Shown here one piece after another: positions 38,201 to 49,182 of a stretch of 64,000 nt of DNA; the stretch's first letter is position 1; each line of letters begins with the position of its first letter. This stretch comes from Lineus longissimus (Eukaryota > Nemertea > Pilidiophora > Heteronemertea > Lineidae): positions 8,370,001 to 8,434,000 of the forward strand of contig NC_088312.1 in NCBI RefSeq assembly GCF_910592395.1. The letters run 5' to 3'. The position numbers were made by a program, and so were the translations under genes. Under the pieces are notes generated by a model that searched no databases, was not told the origin of the DNA, and saw only the letters and a program-made list of their open reading frames with translations.

Positions 38201-41177
38201 CAGGCCAGGAACAAGCAACAGCAGCCAAACACGCTGAAAGGCTACAAGACGAATGAAACGCCGACTGCGGGGTATTCGACCACCGTCCAGTACCCATGTT
38301 CAAGCTCCCAGGGACCAAATCATGCCAATGCTGCTCAGACCCAGGAGAGTAAGTATTGAGACACCCTTTCTTGTCCCAACATTGGACTCTTCACACTTTT
38401 CAGTGAGGAATATTAATTCATGGTCCTTTATCTCCTGGAATGGGCACCAACAGAAAATGAGATCAGGTTCCCTTTATCACCCTGGATGGTCACCACTGGC
38501 ACAAAGAAGTGGACTTTTTTGCAATATAAGTACATTTGTGTCCATTATACTGTACTTGAAGAAGCATGTTTCATGCAGATGTGACATTGCGAAGTCAAGT
38601 AAAATGGACAGAATAGTTACTGTTGTATCGTGGGGCTGCATAAAATTTTCTATGAGAATGTTCCTTAGTCCTGTCAGTTTGGCCTTGCCATTACATTTTT
38701 TAGCAATTTTTGGTGTGTTACCATTTGCAGTGTTTTCACAGTTTTCTGTCTGTTTGCCTCACATTTGCTAGTTGGTGGCACACACATATTATGTTGATCT
38801 TGATCAGTCACGACTAACCAAGTTGGCTCCAGCATAATCAATTGGTGATACCATCACCATATTTCAACAGGACTCGCCTACAGGTCCCCAAGTCTGAAGA
38901 GATGAGGGTTATACCAACATTTTAGTAGCTGTCCTTTCCCCGTGTGTCTTTCCTTACCCTAACGTTTTGCACTTGCAGTGAGTGAGAGTATGGCAGCATT
39001 CTTAACCGCCGAAACGCTCAGTGAGAAAAATGTGTCTGATAGTCAGATCCATAATGCTATGGACTCTGCACAAAAAACAAGACAACCTATCAAGTCCCAC
39101 AGTTCAGCGCCCAAGGGTAGGTTTCCGGCTTACCACTTATCATGTCCTGTCAACAATCCCTCCTACATGTCAAACCTTTCACCTTGTCAGCTATGACTAT
39201 TGAAATCAACTTGCTACTCCTACAATGTAGTTTCTCTCACTTTCTCCTCCTCTCTGCTGTCAGACTCTGCTTCATTTTAAAAACATCAGCTATTCATACT
39301 GGCTAATCAGCTTCCCACATTCCGCTTGCTAAGGAGTTCAAAGTGGAGGGGATATGAGCACTGATTTTTTTGGTCGGCCTTGCTTAGCTTCTTCTCACTT
39401 AAAGGCACTGTAATGATATTCTTTTCCGTTCCCTTCTAACTTTGAGCAGACCAATTATCTTATGCAAACAGAGTGCATTCTTGCTGACAAATCACTGAGT
39501 GTGTATTCTCATACTGGTACATGTACGTCTGCATTAGTTGTGTAGTTTTCACCAAAGCCTGTTTGATGTTCAGCCTTCACCTAATAAGAAATCGCAACTG
39601 TTCCTACATGTACATGTAATTTCCATTCTTCATAGTCACACCCAGGTCACGGGAAACTTGCTTTTACATAGTTGCACTCTGGTTTGCCCAGCATCTCTAA
39701 AAAATCATAACTTTAATGACATCAGAAATGTTTTTGATTGCATCGAGATTTATTTTGATGTTGTCAAAAATGTTATCATTGTGATTAGTGTCCGAGTTCA
39801 CGATGGAATGGAATGGCAAATCTTGGGTGAAGACGAATCGAAATGGCCGTTTAGGAACGGTTGACGATGTCCATAATACCCCTATTGGACATCGTGTTGA
39901 ACAGTTACTGCGTGGAGGTGAGTTCCACTGCTTACTGAGGCAAATTGTCCACATGTCATGTCCTAAACAATGTCAGTGGATACTAGAACTAAAATAACGA
40001 ATGGGTTGCGTCATGACACTGCATCTGATGCAGTAGTCACCCTCACTGTCATGACTGTTCTCAGGAGAATTCATGTTCCTTTATCTCCTCTATCACATTC
40101 CCCAAGTTTTCCTTCAGGTGTAGGTGATTTCACCTTGACCCCAAGCCCGTGTGAAGAATGAGGTGACGCAAGACCCTGGTAGTCTAGATCCACTGAAAGG
40201 TCCAGTGGTGAAGGGTGAAGCTGAGGGACTTTTAAACATGATATCGTGTATACCTTCATGTTGGTGAATGAGTTGGTGTTGTATTATTGTCAATTTGCTG
40301 ATGTGTCCATTTCCTCTTTAGAACCAACTGTGCTGTCACTCGAAGAGCAGCGACTGATGCAGTCACTCGAGCGTCTCAATGAAAGGCTGCGAAGTAAGTG
40401 TTGATAAACAGTATATTACTGACATGACCTTGTGATTACTATTACGCGATTTGACCTGATGGGTGTAAAAGTTTGAAAATGCTGTTGCACGTGGAGGAGT
40501 TTCACTAAACTGAGGAGAACAACAAATACATTTCTGTTGTCATTGATGCAAGATTTCTTAGCTACCTTATCAGTCTGAAGTATATTTGCCTCAAGTTGAG
40601 AGTAAGACAGCCTCATTTCTATTGATCTATAACTGCCTAACATTTGGAACCCAGCTCATGTACATTCACTGACTAATTTTCCGTTTCAGTCACAGAAGTA
40701 TCTGCTTCTCCTACCAATGTGAATCATCCGAATGTGTTCAGTCCTAAGACAACAGTGCCAGTAAGTTATGATACAGTATGTATGTCTAAGTGTTACCTAG
40801 ATGTGAAATGACACTGCACATCACAGGACAGAAGACTCACAGTGCACACTGTCTAACATTGTAGAGCGTGGTAGTGTACTTGTAAAGGTGTCCGACTCAG
40901 TCAATCGAAGGGTTGTGGATTTGAACACTGGGCTAGTCACCTCTCAGTCCTTTACAGGTCAAGCTCAAGTGTGCTGACTGGCATGTTGAATGATGATGTC
41001 ACTGGTCTGTTTACAAAATCGTAAATCTTTCCATTCTTCTTGCAGTCTGGTTTTAAGGGTCACCAACCCCTTACATCTCATAACCGCCGGTCATCGGCAG
41101 ACGGGAGTAGGAACATCCGGTTCAGGACGGGATCTGGTACAGGCATCAATAGAACAAACTACGGTCGTCAGTACTGA
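32282..41177 (+). CDS. CEP126: CEP126 centrosomal protein
   Basis: Likely orthologue of vertebrate CEP126/KIAA1377, a centrosome and cilium-base protein. Eleven coding exons: tentative first 32282-32412, then 32793-32906, 34349-34512, 34773-36307, 37025-37181, 37527-38348, 38979-39116, 39789-39917, 40322-40393, 40690-40760, 41046-41177. They give about 1154 residues, against about 1117 in human. Diagnostic parts are the N-terminal basic coiled coil (IAIKRKLEAQ, AQRREKQREATERFQRR) and the C-terminal helix SLEEQRLMQSLERLNERLR. The middle is long, Ser/Asn-rich and presumably disordered, with a Gln-rich stretch near 35080-35140. Exon 5 holds KGVRFAD, an RVxF-like PP1 docking motif. The first exon is uncertain: the in-phase donor (GTGTAA at 32413) is weaker than the GTAAGT two bases on. 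The introns show nothing but one SINE relic. Confidence 0.8.
40863..40935 (+). repeat. tRNA-like SINE relic in the last CEP126 intron
   Basis: A-box-like GTGGTAGTGTACTTG followed about 40 bases later by GGTTGTGGATTTGAACAC, which resembles a SINE B box (GGTTCGAACCC). Degenerate; no tail recognised. Confidence 0.45.
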
Positions 41178-41353
41178 GACTTGCTAACCCATAATTTGGA
41201 TGGAATTCCTTTGATGGTGTTGAGCAGAGCCCAGTAGTATCCCGTCAGATCATGACTGTTCATCTCATCAACTTGATTGTCATTTATTGCTTATACATTT
41301 AAGCTTTAAATAGGCTGCCAAGTGCCATGACATGGTGGCCGGAACTCACAGTG

Positions 41354-41400
41354 AATAAAATTATTGTGGACCGTGATGTGGCAGTGTTGTCATGAATAAA
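41354..41400 (+). terminator. CEP126 polyadenylation signals
   Basis: Two AATAAA hexamers, at 41354-41359 and 41395-41400, 177-220 bases after the CEP126 stop. The near UTR is short. Confidence 0.7.
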
Positions 41401-44161
41401 GAGTAAACCGTCCATTAAATATTCCTTTGTTTAAGTCCCGGTCATTATTTGACTTGTGTATTTTTGAAATACTGCTTCTTAATTTATTTTAATTTATTTT
41501 GTAAATATATGCAATGCTATACATTATTAGGAAATCCTCATCGAGATGAATGTATATTGTACATTTTACACTGTTTTAAAGTGAATGTACTGCTGTACTG
41601 TTATAAAAGCATGACTGGTTCAAGAAAACAAATTACAGCTTGGTGTGGACTTTTATAGTAGGAGAAAGAGGGATGGGCCAGCTGTGCTGTGGGATGCTGC
41701 ATGATGTCATTAAAAAATGCACATATTCTGATACCAAAATTTTCAGCTGTTGAAGTGGTATCTATTTTGAAGGAGCAAAAATCTTGGTTTACGAAAGAAT
41801 ACTTTTAGTTGTACAGTAGTTACCAGGTACCAGGTAGGTACCAGGCCTTTAAAACATTCCAAGTACAATTCTTTACATGTGTTACCCATTCTAATAGTTC
41901 ATACTGCTGTACTTATTTCAACTGATGAAATGATCTGATTCCGTCCAGTTATGATTTATTTAAGTCATGGTCTGATTGAGTCAATGTCTACGTAGGATAA
42001 TCACCCTTTGGGCCTGTCTTTCTGGTTTTCGAGAAAGATTGCGAATTCCGTCCAACTTGGGCCTGCTGTACTAAATAATTTGGCAAAAGAAACGGGCAGG
42101 TGTCTGCAAGAACAGGTAAGAAGAGGTATCCAGTTGCTTAAAGAAGGTTTTTGTAATGTGATGAACAAAATGTCTGTTTTTCAATGTGAAGGTTCATATG
42201 ACCAGTTGAAAAAGATCTGTGAAATTGGTTAAATTACTGTAGTTAGCAGATGTCTCTCATTCTTTTGTAGAGGAGGGTTTCCTCACAACTGAGAAAACAT
42301 TTGAAACGGGTTTGGGTGAAATTTGTCAAAACACCTTTTTCTGCATTGATGTAAGTAAATGTGCTGAACACGCTTGGAACACTGCAAAGGTTTAGATTTA
42401 TTGAATGATAAATTATAATAATAAATAGATGATAATTTCATAACTGTTGACTTTTCTGTCTTTGATGTGTGCCTTTTCCTATGTGTTGTGTCCCACCCGC
42501 CTGCATCACCACTCTGTGGAGGATTTTTACAACTTACTGCTGCTCTTCCCTGCACTAAAGCACTAGAGATCATCCATTGGAATATTTGAACTAAAACTTG
42601 GATTATTGTCTTATGTGAGAGCACCAGCACATAAGCACAAGTAAGGTTCTAAATTTTGTAATGTACACTTTCAGCTCACAAAAAGCTTAGAACTTGATTA
42701 ATCTCTATCTCTATCCCGATGAAGATTTCTCATGAACACTTCTTCAACACGTGCCAGTAGTCTTTGACCACCCCCCTCTTTGTCACTTTGATGTGGTGAG
42801 AGAAATTGTGTCTACACTTGATCACAATTTGCAGGCGGAAGGCAATAAAATATCAGTTCAATTTGGAGGCTATAATGTTCCTCTCCCAAAGAAAGGATGT
42901 CGCGACCTTCAGAGCTGATGATAAAGACAAGGTTAAAAGAACATGAAACTGAACTGACTGATTTAAAGCGTCCCGAGTTTCTGCCTTGAGAACTGAATGC
43001 GTAGCAAAATGTGTCTCTGGACGATCTGAGAGACGAGTTTTAAAAGAATTATGCCTCGAACGAACTTCAAGAATTGACTTTCCCGGCGGCCACACCCTTA
43101 AATTCCTAAAGCCAATTACAGCTTGGACGTCCCTCTCCGATACGAGGACGCGCAATACCCTCCAGCGATCAGCCCCTCCTCACAGCACAGCACATTCATT
43201 TCGTCTGCCCTGGGAAAAGGTTAGTAAGTAAAGTTGTGTTCAGAAGTTGATTGTCACAGCCCCGGGCATGCATTCAGTATATATATGACCAGCTTCTAAC
43301 TTTAACATAACATGGTGAGCGATGCTACCGAATGTTGTTTTTTTTTATGCCCCGTGATTGACATTATGATTATCACGAGATGTCACAATCCCGGAGACAC
43401 AATATGTGGACTGGGAGGTCCGTCCGTCGTCATCATGGTGAATAGTCTCGATAACGCGATCTCTAAGAGAAGAATGATACAATATCCTCAGCGGAGAATC
43501 CTACAATCCGTTGTGCTAGTAGTGAGCGGTGGTACATTTTATGATATTGATAGAATTCCGGCCCAAAGGCAGAATACTTTATTGGTGACAATTGGCACAA
43601 TCTCGTCGACGATTGTCATTGCGACTGCGAATATTATCGGACTTGCTTAGTAGAGTTATTCCATCACTGAAGGACCAAGTAAGGACTATCCGGCTGCCGA
43701 GATGACAACGACACGTACTGAAAAGCCCGTTGACGAATGACCACTAATGTCGTTTACTGTATGCCTAATTTGTTGGCGTAGTTGTAAATACTGTGAAGAA
43801 AGTTATTCCGAATATAGTACAACCACCCTGAGACGAATCGCACGATCTGTTATTGACGACGCTTTGCCAATCCGAAGCGATGTCATATGGTAACACTGTA
43901 TTCCATGCTTTGCTGGTATTTTAAACGCAATAAGAACTCCACTGTCTAATTTGTTGAACAGGCATCAAAACTCATCAATATTGCAGTTGTAGTGCCTTGC
44001 TCCACAGTCTCTAACCAAATAGTCACACCCTTCCGTCCTCGGACGTCGTTCCAGGAGAAGAGGGTCTTCGTCAGCTCATGTCTTCACCTCTAGCACTCCA
44101 AGAGGAGAAATGTGAAAACTTGATATTGGAAACGGAAAGTTGATCAACAGCTCGTATATAG
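41401..44161. other. Intergenic stretch, no supported gene
   Basis: Open frames here (for example 42008-42232, 42986-43231 and 43312-43650, all +) lack recognisable motifs and a convincing exon structure. A CAG/GTAAGA donor-like site at 42115-42121 follows an open stretch, so an isolated exon cannot be excluded. I recognise no repeats. Confidence 0.4.
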
Positions 44162-44533
44162 TTATCTTGCCCTCAGCCGTCTAAGTCTTTGCAGTTTCAG
44201 CATCTTCCTATTACAGTGTCCCATATTACAGCTACATATTTTAACCCTTGCTGAGCCAACCTTGAGGTACTTACAACTTGGTGTGTGGACTGGGTCCAAT
44301 GGCTCCTTGGCACAACTTCTTTTCCAAAAAGTCCCTCTGCCTTGTTTGTAAGTGATTTTCATAATCTCACAACCATGTTTACACATTTGAAAATATAATC
44401 CTTGGGGCACCTTCCCCGTGCATTTCCTGTCCAGAGATGAGCAGACGTAACACTCAAATCTGGCAGACGAAAGGTTGATGTGAACAAAAACAAAAAGTAC
44501 CACAGGCAAAGTTCTCCAAACAATCGCCGCCAT
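44162..44533 (-). CDS. Intronless Ly6/uPAR (three-finger) domain protein, secreted
   Basis: Protein of 123 residues with a clear signal peptide (hydrophobic run at about 8-23, cleavage near SSA-RF). One LU domain follows: it opens ECYVCSSLDRKC and closes with CSCNMGHCN, and ten cysteines are arranged as in the family. Ly6 proteins are usually GPI-anchored or secreted and modulate receptors. This one ends in a short basic tail (LKLQRLRRLRAR) with no hydrophobic GPI signal, so a soluble product is inferred. Ly6 genes normally have introns within the domain, but here the whole protein is one exon; a second, non-coding exon or retro-origin is possible. The start ATG lies in a YY1-like AAGATGGCGGC context at 44525-44539. 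The particular ligand cannot be told from sequence. Confidence 0.8.
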   Translation of the reverse strand: MAAIVWRTLPVVLFVFVHINLSSARFECYVCSSLDRKCTGKVPQGLYFQMCKHGCEIMKITYKQGRGTFWKRSCAKEPLDPVHTPSCKYLKVGSARVKICSCNMGHCNRKMLKLQRLRRLRAR

Positions 44534-46199
44534 CTTGCAAGCAATCGTCTGCTCTTCGATCGAGAACCTGATCCTTGATCGAAATAAATTCCTTCAAATG
44601 GTAGATCGTTTGCAAGTTCAGGTATCAGGTTAGCATAGACAACCTACGGATATTGGATCAGCTGGGCTTAAAATAGCAGGATGCTTTCGAAAGAAAAGCA
44701 ATCATCGAACGTTATAGCTTAATGAAACTAACACCATCCTACAGGAGCATCCTTCCTTCGATTCAATGTTGCAAGCGCCAGGATTTATTTACCATCTCTT
44801 GACGTCATACGGTATCGTTTGGTAATGGAACCCTTTGATTACGACCATAAAGATATAACCTCTGGAATGTAACTCGTCATGGCAATCTTAATTCGACAGC
44901 AACCAGGAGGGTTTTGTTCGGAAGTGGCCCAACAATAAGGATGTCGTGATAGAGAGGGTAATGTTGCCAATTCGTTCAAACACACCAGCATCTCCAGCAT
45001 CCTGCGACGCTTGATTGGCATTGTCATAATGTCTTCCAAGCAAAGTGCTGGATGATTAAATTGGTGCACCACGACCTGATAGAATACCAAATGAGATTTA
45101 TTGTGATTGTAATGGAATAATCGGATTCTTGAGAATGGCGATCACTTTGAACTGGAGTGGGAACCACTTAAGGCAGAGTGCGTTGTGTGGTACAGCTATC
45201 TCATTAGTGAGATGTCACATCCGAGGGATGTCAAAGGAAGGGTCCGAGGAATTACGACTGTGTTCCTGAGATCCCACATTATGATAGCAAAGTTTTGCCA
45301 GTGTTCTTACTTTAGAGATAAAGGATCATCTCAAAATCTCTTCTTGCCATGAAATATGATTTTTGGCATCTGGAGGGGTCAACAATTTTTTTTCAAACAT
45401 CTCATCCTTTTTAAAGACTTTCGCGATCACAGACGGCATGAAATAATTGAAAAATGAAATTAACCAAATAATCATTTTTCTGACTACATTGTCCTTCAGA
45501 CGATTATTAGAAAAATCTAATCTTTGATGCTGTCAGATGTAAAATAAAGCGTTAAATATCAAGCATTTTTCGTCGACCAGAGAGATATGAAAAAAATCCT
45601 TCTTTCACGACATCAGGCAGTAGGGTTTTCAGTAATATAAATCTCTCAAGTTTTTTAAATGCTTTAAACAGTATAATGCATTGACATCATCTGTGCATTT
45701 GATAACCAGTGGCGGATCCGGAAATTTTGGAAAGGAGGTGCGAACCAGAGAGGAATAGACCGAAATGTCTGGGTGGCCCTCCCAAGAAAAAAAGTGTTGC
45801 CCTCTGGCGAAAGGGGGGAGCATGCGCCTCGAGTGTATCGTCTGTTTTGCATGCACATGATTCAAATTACCCGCTAAACATCAATAGCAATAGCATTGCT
45901 TTTATACCGTTAGGTGGTGTGGTGATTATGGCGCTAACGTATAGGGGAAGCCCGCCAACCTGATACGAATTATGAGACCCGATATAAGACTAGACACGAT
46001 AGGTGAAATAAGTATTGACATTGGTTTACAAGTGAATCTGAACCTGATACAAATGTAGTTTTGGAATTTCACCTCAACTTGAAAAAATAAATTGTCTGAT
46101 ATCACTCTTGCTCGTGCTCGTGCCATGTGACCCAGGCTTTTATATGAATGACTCATTTTTATCAATCGATCGTGATGATGCCTTATCCAAAACAGTCGC
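44534..46199. other. Intergenic stretch, possible decayed transposon piece
   Basis: No gene supported. Around 45708-45820 the sequence begins CAGTGGCGGATCCGG and continues with G-rich and A-rich blocks, a pattern often seen at ends of hAT-like DNA transposons. The matching other end was not found, so this is only a hint. Confidence 0.3.
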
Positions 46200-46206
46200 T
46201 ATATAA
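46200..46206 (+). promoter_or_regulatory. TATA-like box upstream of TNF receptor 1
   Basis: TATATAA 198 bases before the first ATG of the receptor gene, in a context (CGCTATATAACCAGGCG) that resembles a core promoter. Confidence 0.4.
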
Positions 46207-46403
46207 CCAGGCGGGTTAGCGAGAACCGATGACTAAACAGTAGCCTATTGTGAAATTGGAAACGGGACTGATCCTGAAACTTAATGATCCAAGTCTAGAT
46301 CTGAGAGTAAACTTAAATGACAGAAATAAAGAACGTATAGGGCCGACATAAAGTAACTGTCTGCCGTCTCGTCATTGCTTCCTTTGTCATATTTCTTCAC
46401 ATT

Positions 46404-48746
46404 ATGGACAAGTTTTTCACGAATCTGATTTGCTGCTGGGTTTATCTACTAGTTTCAGGTAAGAAGGAAGTCATCATCGAGAGTTGACCTTATCAGATAG
46501 CAATTTCTATATACAGTGTAGTTGGCTTGGGGCAGTTCAAAATGTACAAATACGTCATAGGCGGGGAGGGAGCATTCGTAAATTTGAGGTTATTTTGCGT
46601 ACAGATGTTGGTGGGGGATTAAAAAAATGGGATTATGAAATTACTTGCATCCGGCCCACAGATAGTATCAGTATCTAAGTGAGTACAAAATATTTATTTC
46701 ATTGAGTACGGATTTAATGACATTTTAAAGTTCGGTGCGTTTTGTCTGGTCACCCTGTATATAATATATCATGCCTATATATATAGATCAGCGAATTGCC
46801 AATCAGTAATAGACTGATGTCAATATAAATCGATACAAATGATACTTGTAGCCAATGTACATGTATAGGTCACCGGTGTTGACGTATCTGTCCAATATGA
46901 TGAGTTAGTGTATTGGTAAATGATAACAGTACAACATATAAAGGATTTATGAGAATTTACACCTTAGGCTGTACTAATTTATCAATAAATAAAATGAAGG
47001 CTGATACCAGTTATATTCAGCGAATGGGGCAAATGAATTTACTTGTATATTTTTCAAAAATCGAGGGAATTATGATGGTTTTCCGTAACCACACCGATGA
47101 CACCAATGCAGTATGGAAATGACTATCTTCTTTCAGATCTCTTGCCAGTATTTGCCGCACAAGTGTGTCCACAAGGCAAGTTTTGGAACTCCGAGATAGA
47201 TAACTGTGATGATTGCTCGATAATCTGCAAACCGGACATTCCAGCATACATGCAGGCGTGTAAGAAAAGGTGCGCCTCCGGTAGGTAAAAAAATGATTAG
47301 ATAGTTCTATGTAAGCTATTGTCTTTTTTCATGAAAACAATGTAGAGCAAATGGTAAAAAGGAAGATAATTTCAAAATAAATTATTTACACTCAGACATT
47401 ATACTCATTTGTTTACAACTTGCGTCATATCCTGGAAGAAGGCCTCGTGATTCAATGATTCATTCATTCATAAAACAGGTCGAATCATGTCAAGATTTAA
47501 TTGACCTACTACGTCAATGAACTACTCTAAACCGCCAATTTTTCGAAGGTGCTTTTTTCCGCGAATAACCGCGATTCGCAAAAACAAAAATCATAAATAT
47601 TTGATTGGGAAAAGCAACTGAAATATTGTAATCCCCCAAAATGGAACATCATGAATAATTTGTTAGAAATCTTTGTGAATCATTACGACAAAAATAAATA
47701 AGCCAGAATGTTTCGGTTTAATGTTTTGAAAAAAATGTACTAAGTATGTTCCAAGCGGTGTAGCTTAGTTATAAAAAATGAACGAACATGTTACTAAAAG
47801 ACATAATTATCTTGACAACCGCGTGCGAGGTGCTAAAACTTTATACTGAACGAGTGGATCTTGTTTTCAGTTTTCGCCGATTTACAAAGAACCACCACTA
47901 CCACTACCTCGCCAATCACGTCGTCTTTCGAATCAATCACACTAAAAGTTGTCACAAACCGAAACGACAGTCCAGCGGAAGTCGACTTATCCGGAAATGT
48001 ACCAGTCTGGGCCATCGCAACAATATGCATAACGGTGATCCTCTTCATTGTTGTCGTCGCCTCCTGCATTATAAAGAATAAGTTAAACAAGTCATCGAAG
48101 TCATCAGGTAAGAAATACTAGAAAAAGCCATTCCGATTTATCCGGCGGCGGTGTGCGTCAATCCTAGAGTTTCCTCATTCGTGGACGAGAGATACCGACG
48201 CACAACGGTAAACTTGGTTCATAAAAACACTAGTCTTTATTAATTCTTGACACTCATGAACAAAATGATGCAATGCAAATCCTCATGATAATGTAGACCA
48301 CCAACACGCTCGAGCTTCTTTATTTTTGCAATTTGCAAACATTTCTGGTCACGTTCAGTGAGGCAATCTGACTGGTGATATTAATTGTGAAACTTATTAT
48401 GATGATGATGAAGATGAGGCATTGGAGGCCTACTCCACGAGATTTTATGGAAAGCTATCGATGTAAACCGCGGTAAAGTACTCTTCACGTCGTTTACCAC
48501 CTGGCTTTGAAAAGCACCCACTTGCCTATAGGCCTATGTTCTGACCTAATGAATGAATACCGCGTCTTTTCAGGAACAACCGCCGCTACTCAAGAGGAGA
48601 CGTCCGCGAGCACGTCCAACACCAGCGTCAGCATTTCTGTAGAGGCCGACCAAGTATCTGAAGGCAATATCACAGCCAGTGGAGAATCAGTCTCATTATC
48701 ATCGGATCTGGAAGCTGGTGACACGCTCCTCCCTGGCAGTCCATAA
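46404..48746 (+). CDS. TNF receptor with a single BCMA/TACI-type CRD, copy 1
   Basis: Type I membrane receptor of the TNFR superfamily, 202 residues in four phase-1 exons: 46404-46458 (signal peptide), 47137-47280 (cysteine-rich domain), 47871-48107 (Thr/Ser stalk and membrane span), 48574-48746 (cytoplasmic tail). The CRD has six cysteines in the BCMA spacing: CPQGKFWN, then DNCDDCSIIC, then ACKKRC. The stalk is Thr-rich with possible N- and O-glycosylation. The membrane helix is VWAIATICITVILFIVVVAS. The tail is Ser/Thr- and acid-rich with no death domain; ATQEE near its start fits the TRAF2-binding pattern [PSAT]-x-[QE]-E. Length and layout match human BCMA (184 residues). Ligand (BAFF/APRIL-like) and NF-kB signalling are family-based inference. 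Copy 2 lies at 54080-56289. Confidence 0.83.
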
Positions 48747-49072
48747 TTTGTGCAGTGGACATTTGGAAGAGATTTTTTCGATGCAAACTTCATTGCGTGA
48801 TTTATACTGTGATATAAAGACGGTGTTCCATACATTTGCCATAAAATTAACACTGACATTGAGCGTACAATGTAAATATCATCATCACTAAAATTCAAGA
48901 TCGCAAATTGTGGTTTGCTGGGATCCAATCATTTCTCTCACATTAAAAAAAGTACAATTTAATTTCATTATTCAAAAAGAATCCAAGTCTGCAGGTAATC
49001 TAGGAACTTTTGTGCCACAAACTTTCGCTATCCTGAGAGGATTCTGCATCCCCAACATCCCTGTATATAGTA

Positions 49073-49138
49073 TGTACAAATGCACTAAGGGGCGGATCTG
49101 TGTACAAAATGCACTAAGGGGCGTATCGTGTACATTTT
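49073..49138 (+). repeat. 28-bp tandem repeat before the Ty3 frame
   Basis: Two full copies (starting at 49073 and 49101) of a unit containing TGCACTAAGGGGCG, plus the first bases of a third, ending 45 bases before the gag-pol ATG. Confidence 0.85.
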
Positions 49139-49182
49139 CCTGTGTATTTCTCTGTGCTTAACTAGTGTGGAGTGCATGAACA

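Noticed and set aside
42008-42232. Open frame followed by a donor-like CAG/GTAAGA
   Set aside because: It starts at a non-ATG codon, has no acceptor with a pyrimidine tract and no partner exon; not enough to call a gene.
43312-43650. 112-codon plus-strand open frame with hydrophobic stretches
   Set aside because: No recognisable domain, promoter or splice context; the length is within chance for this much sequence.
45708-45820. Possible hAT-like transposon end (CAGTGGCGGATCCGG)
   Set aside because: The opposite terminus and target duplication were not found, so it remains a hint rather than an annotated element.
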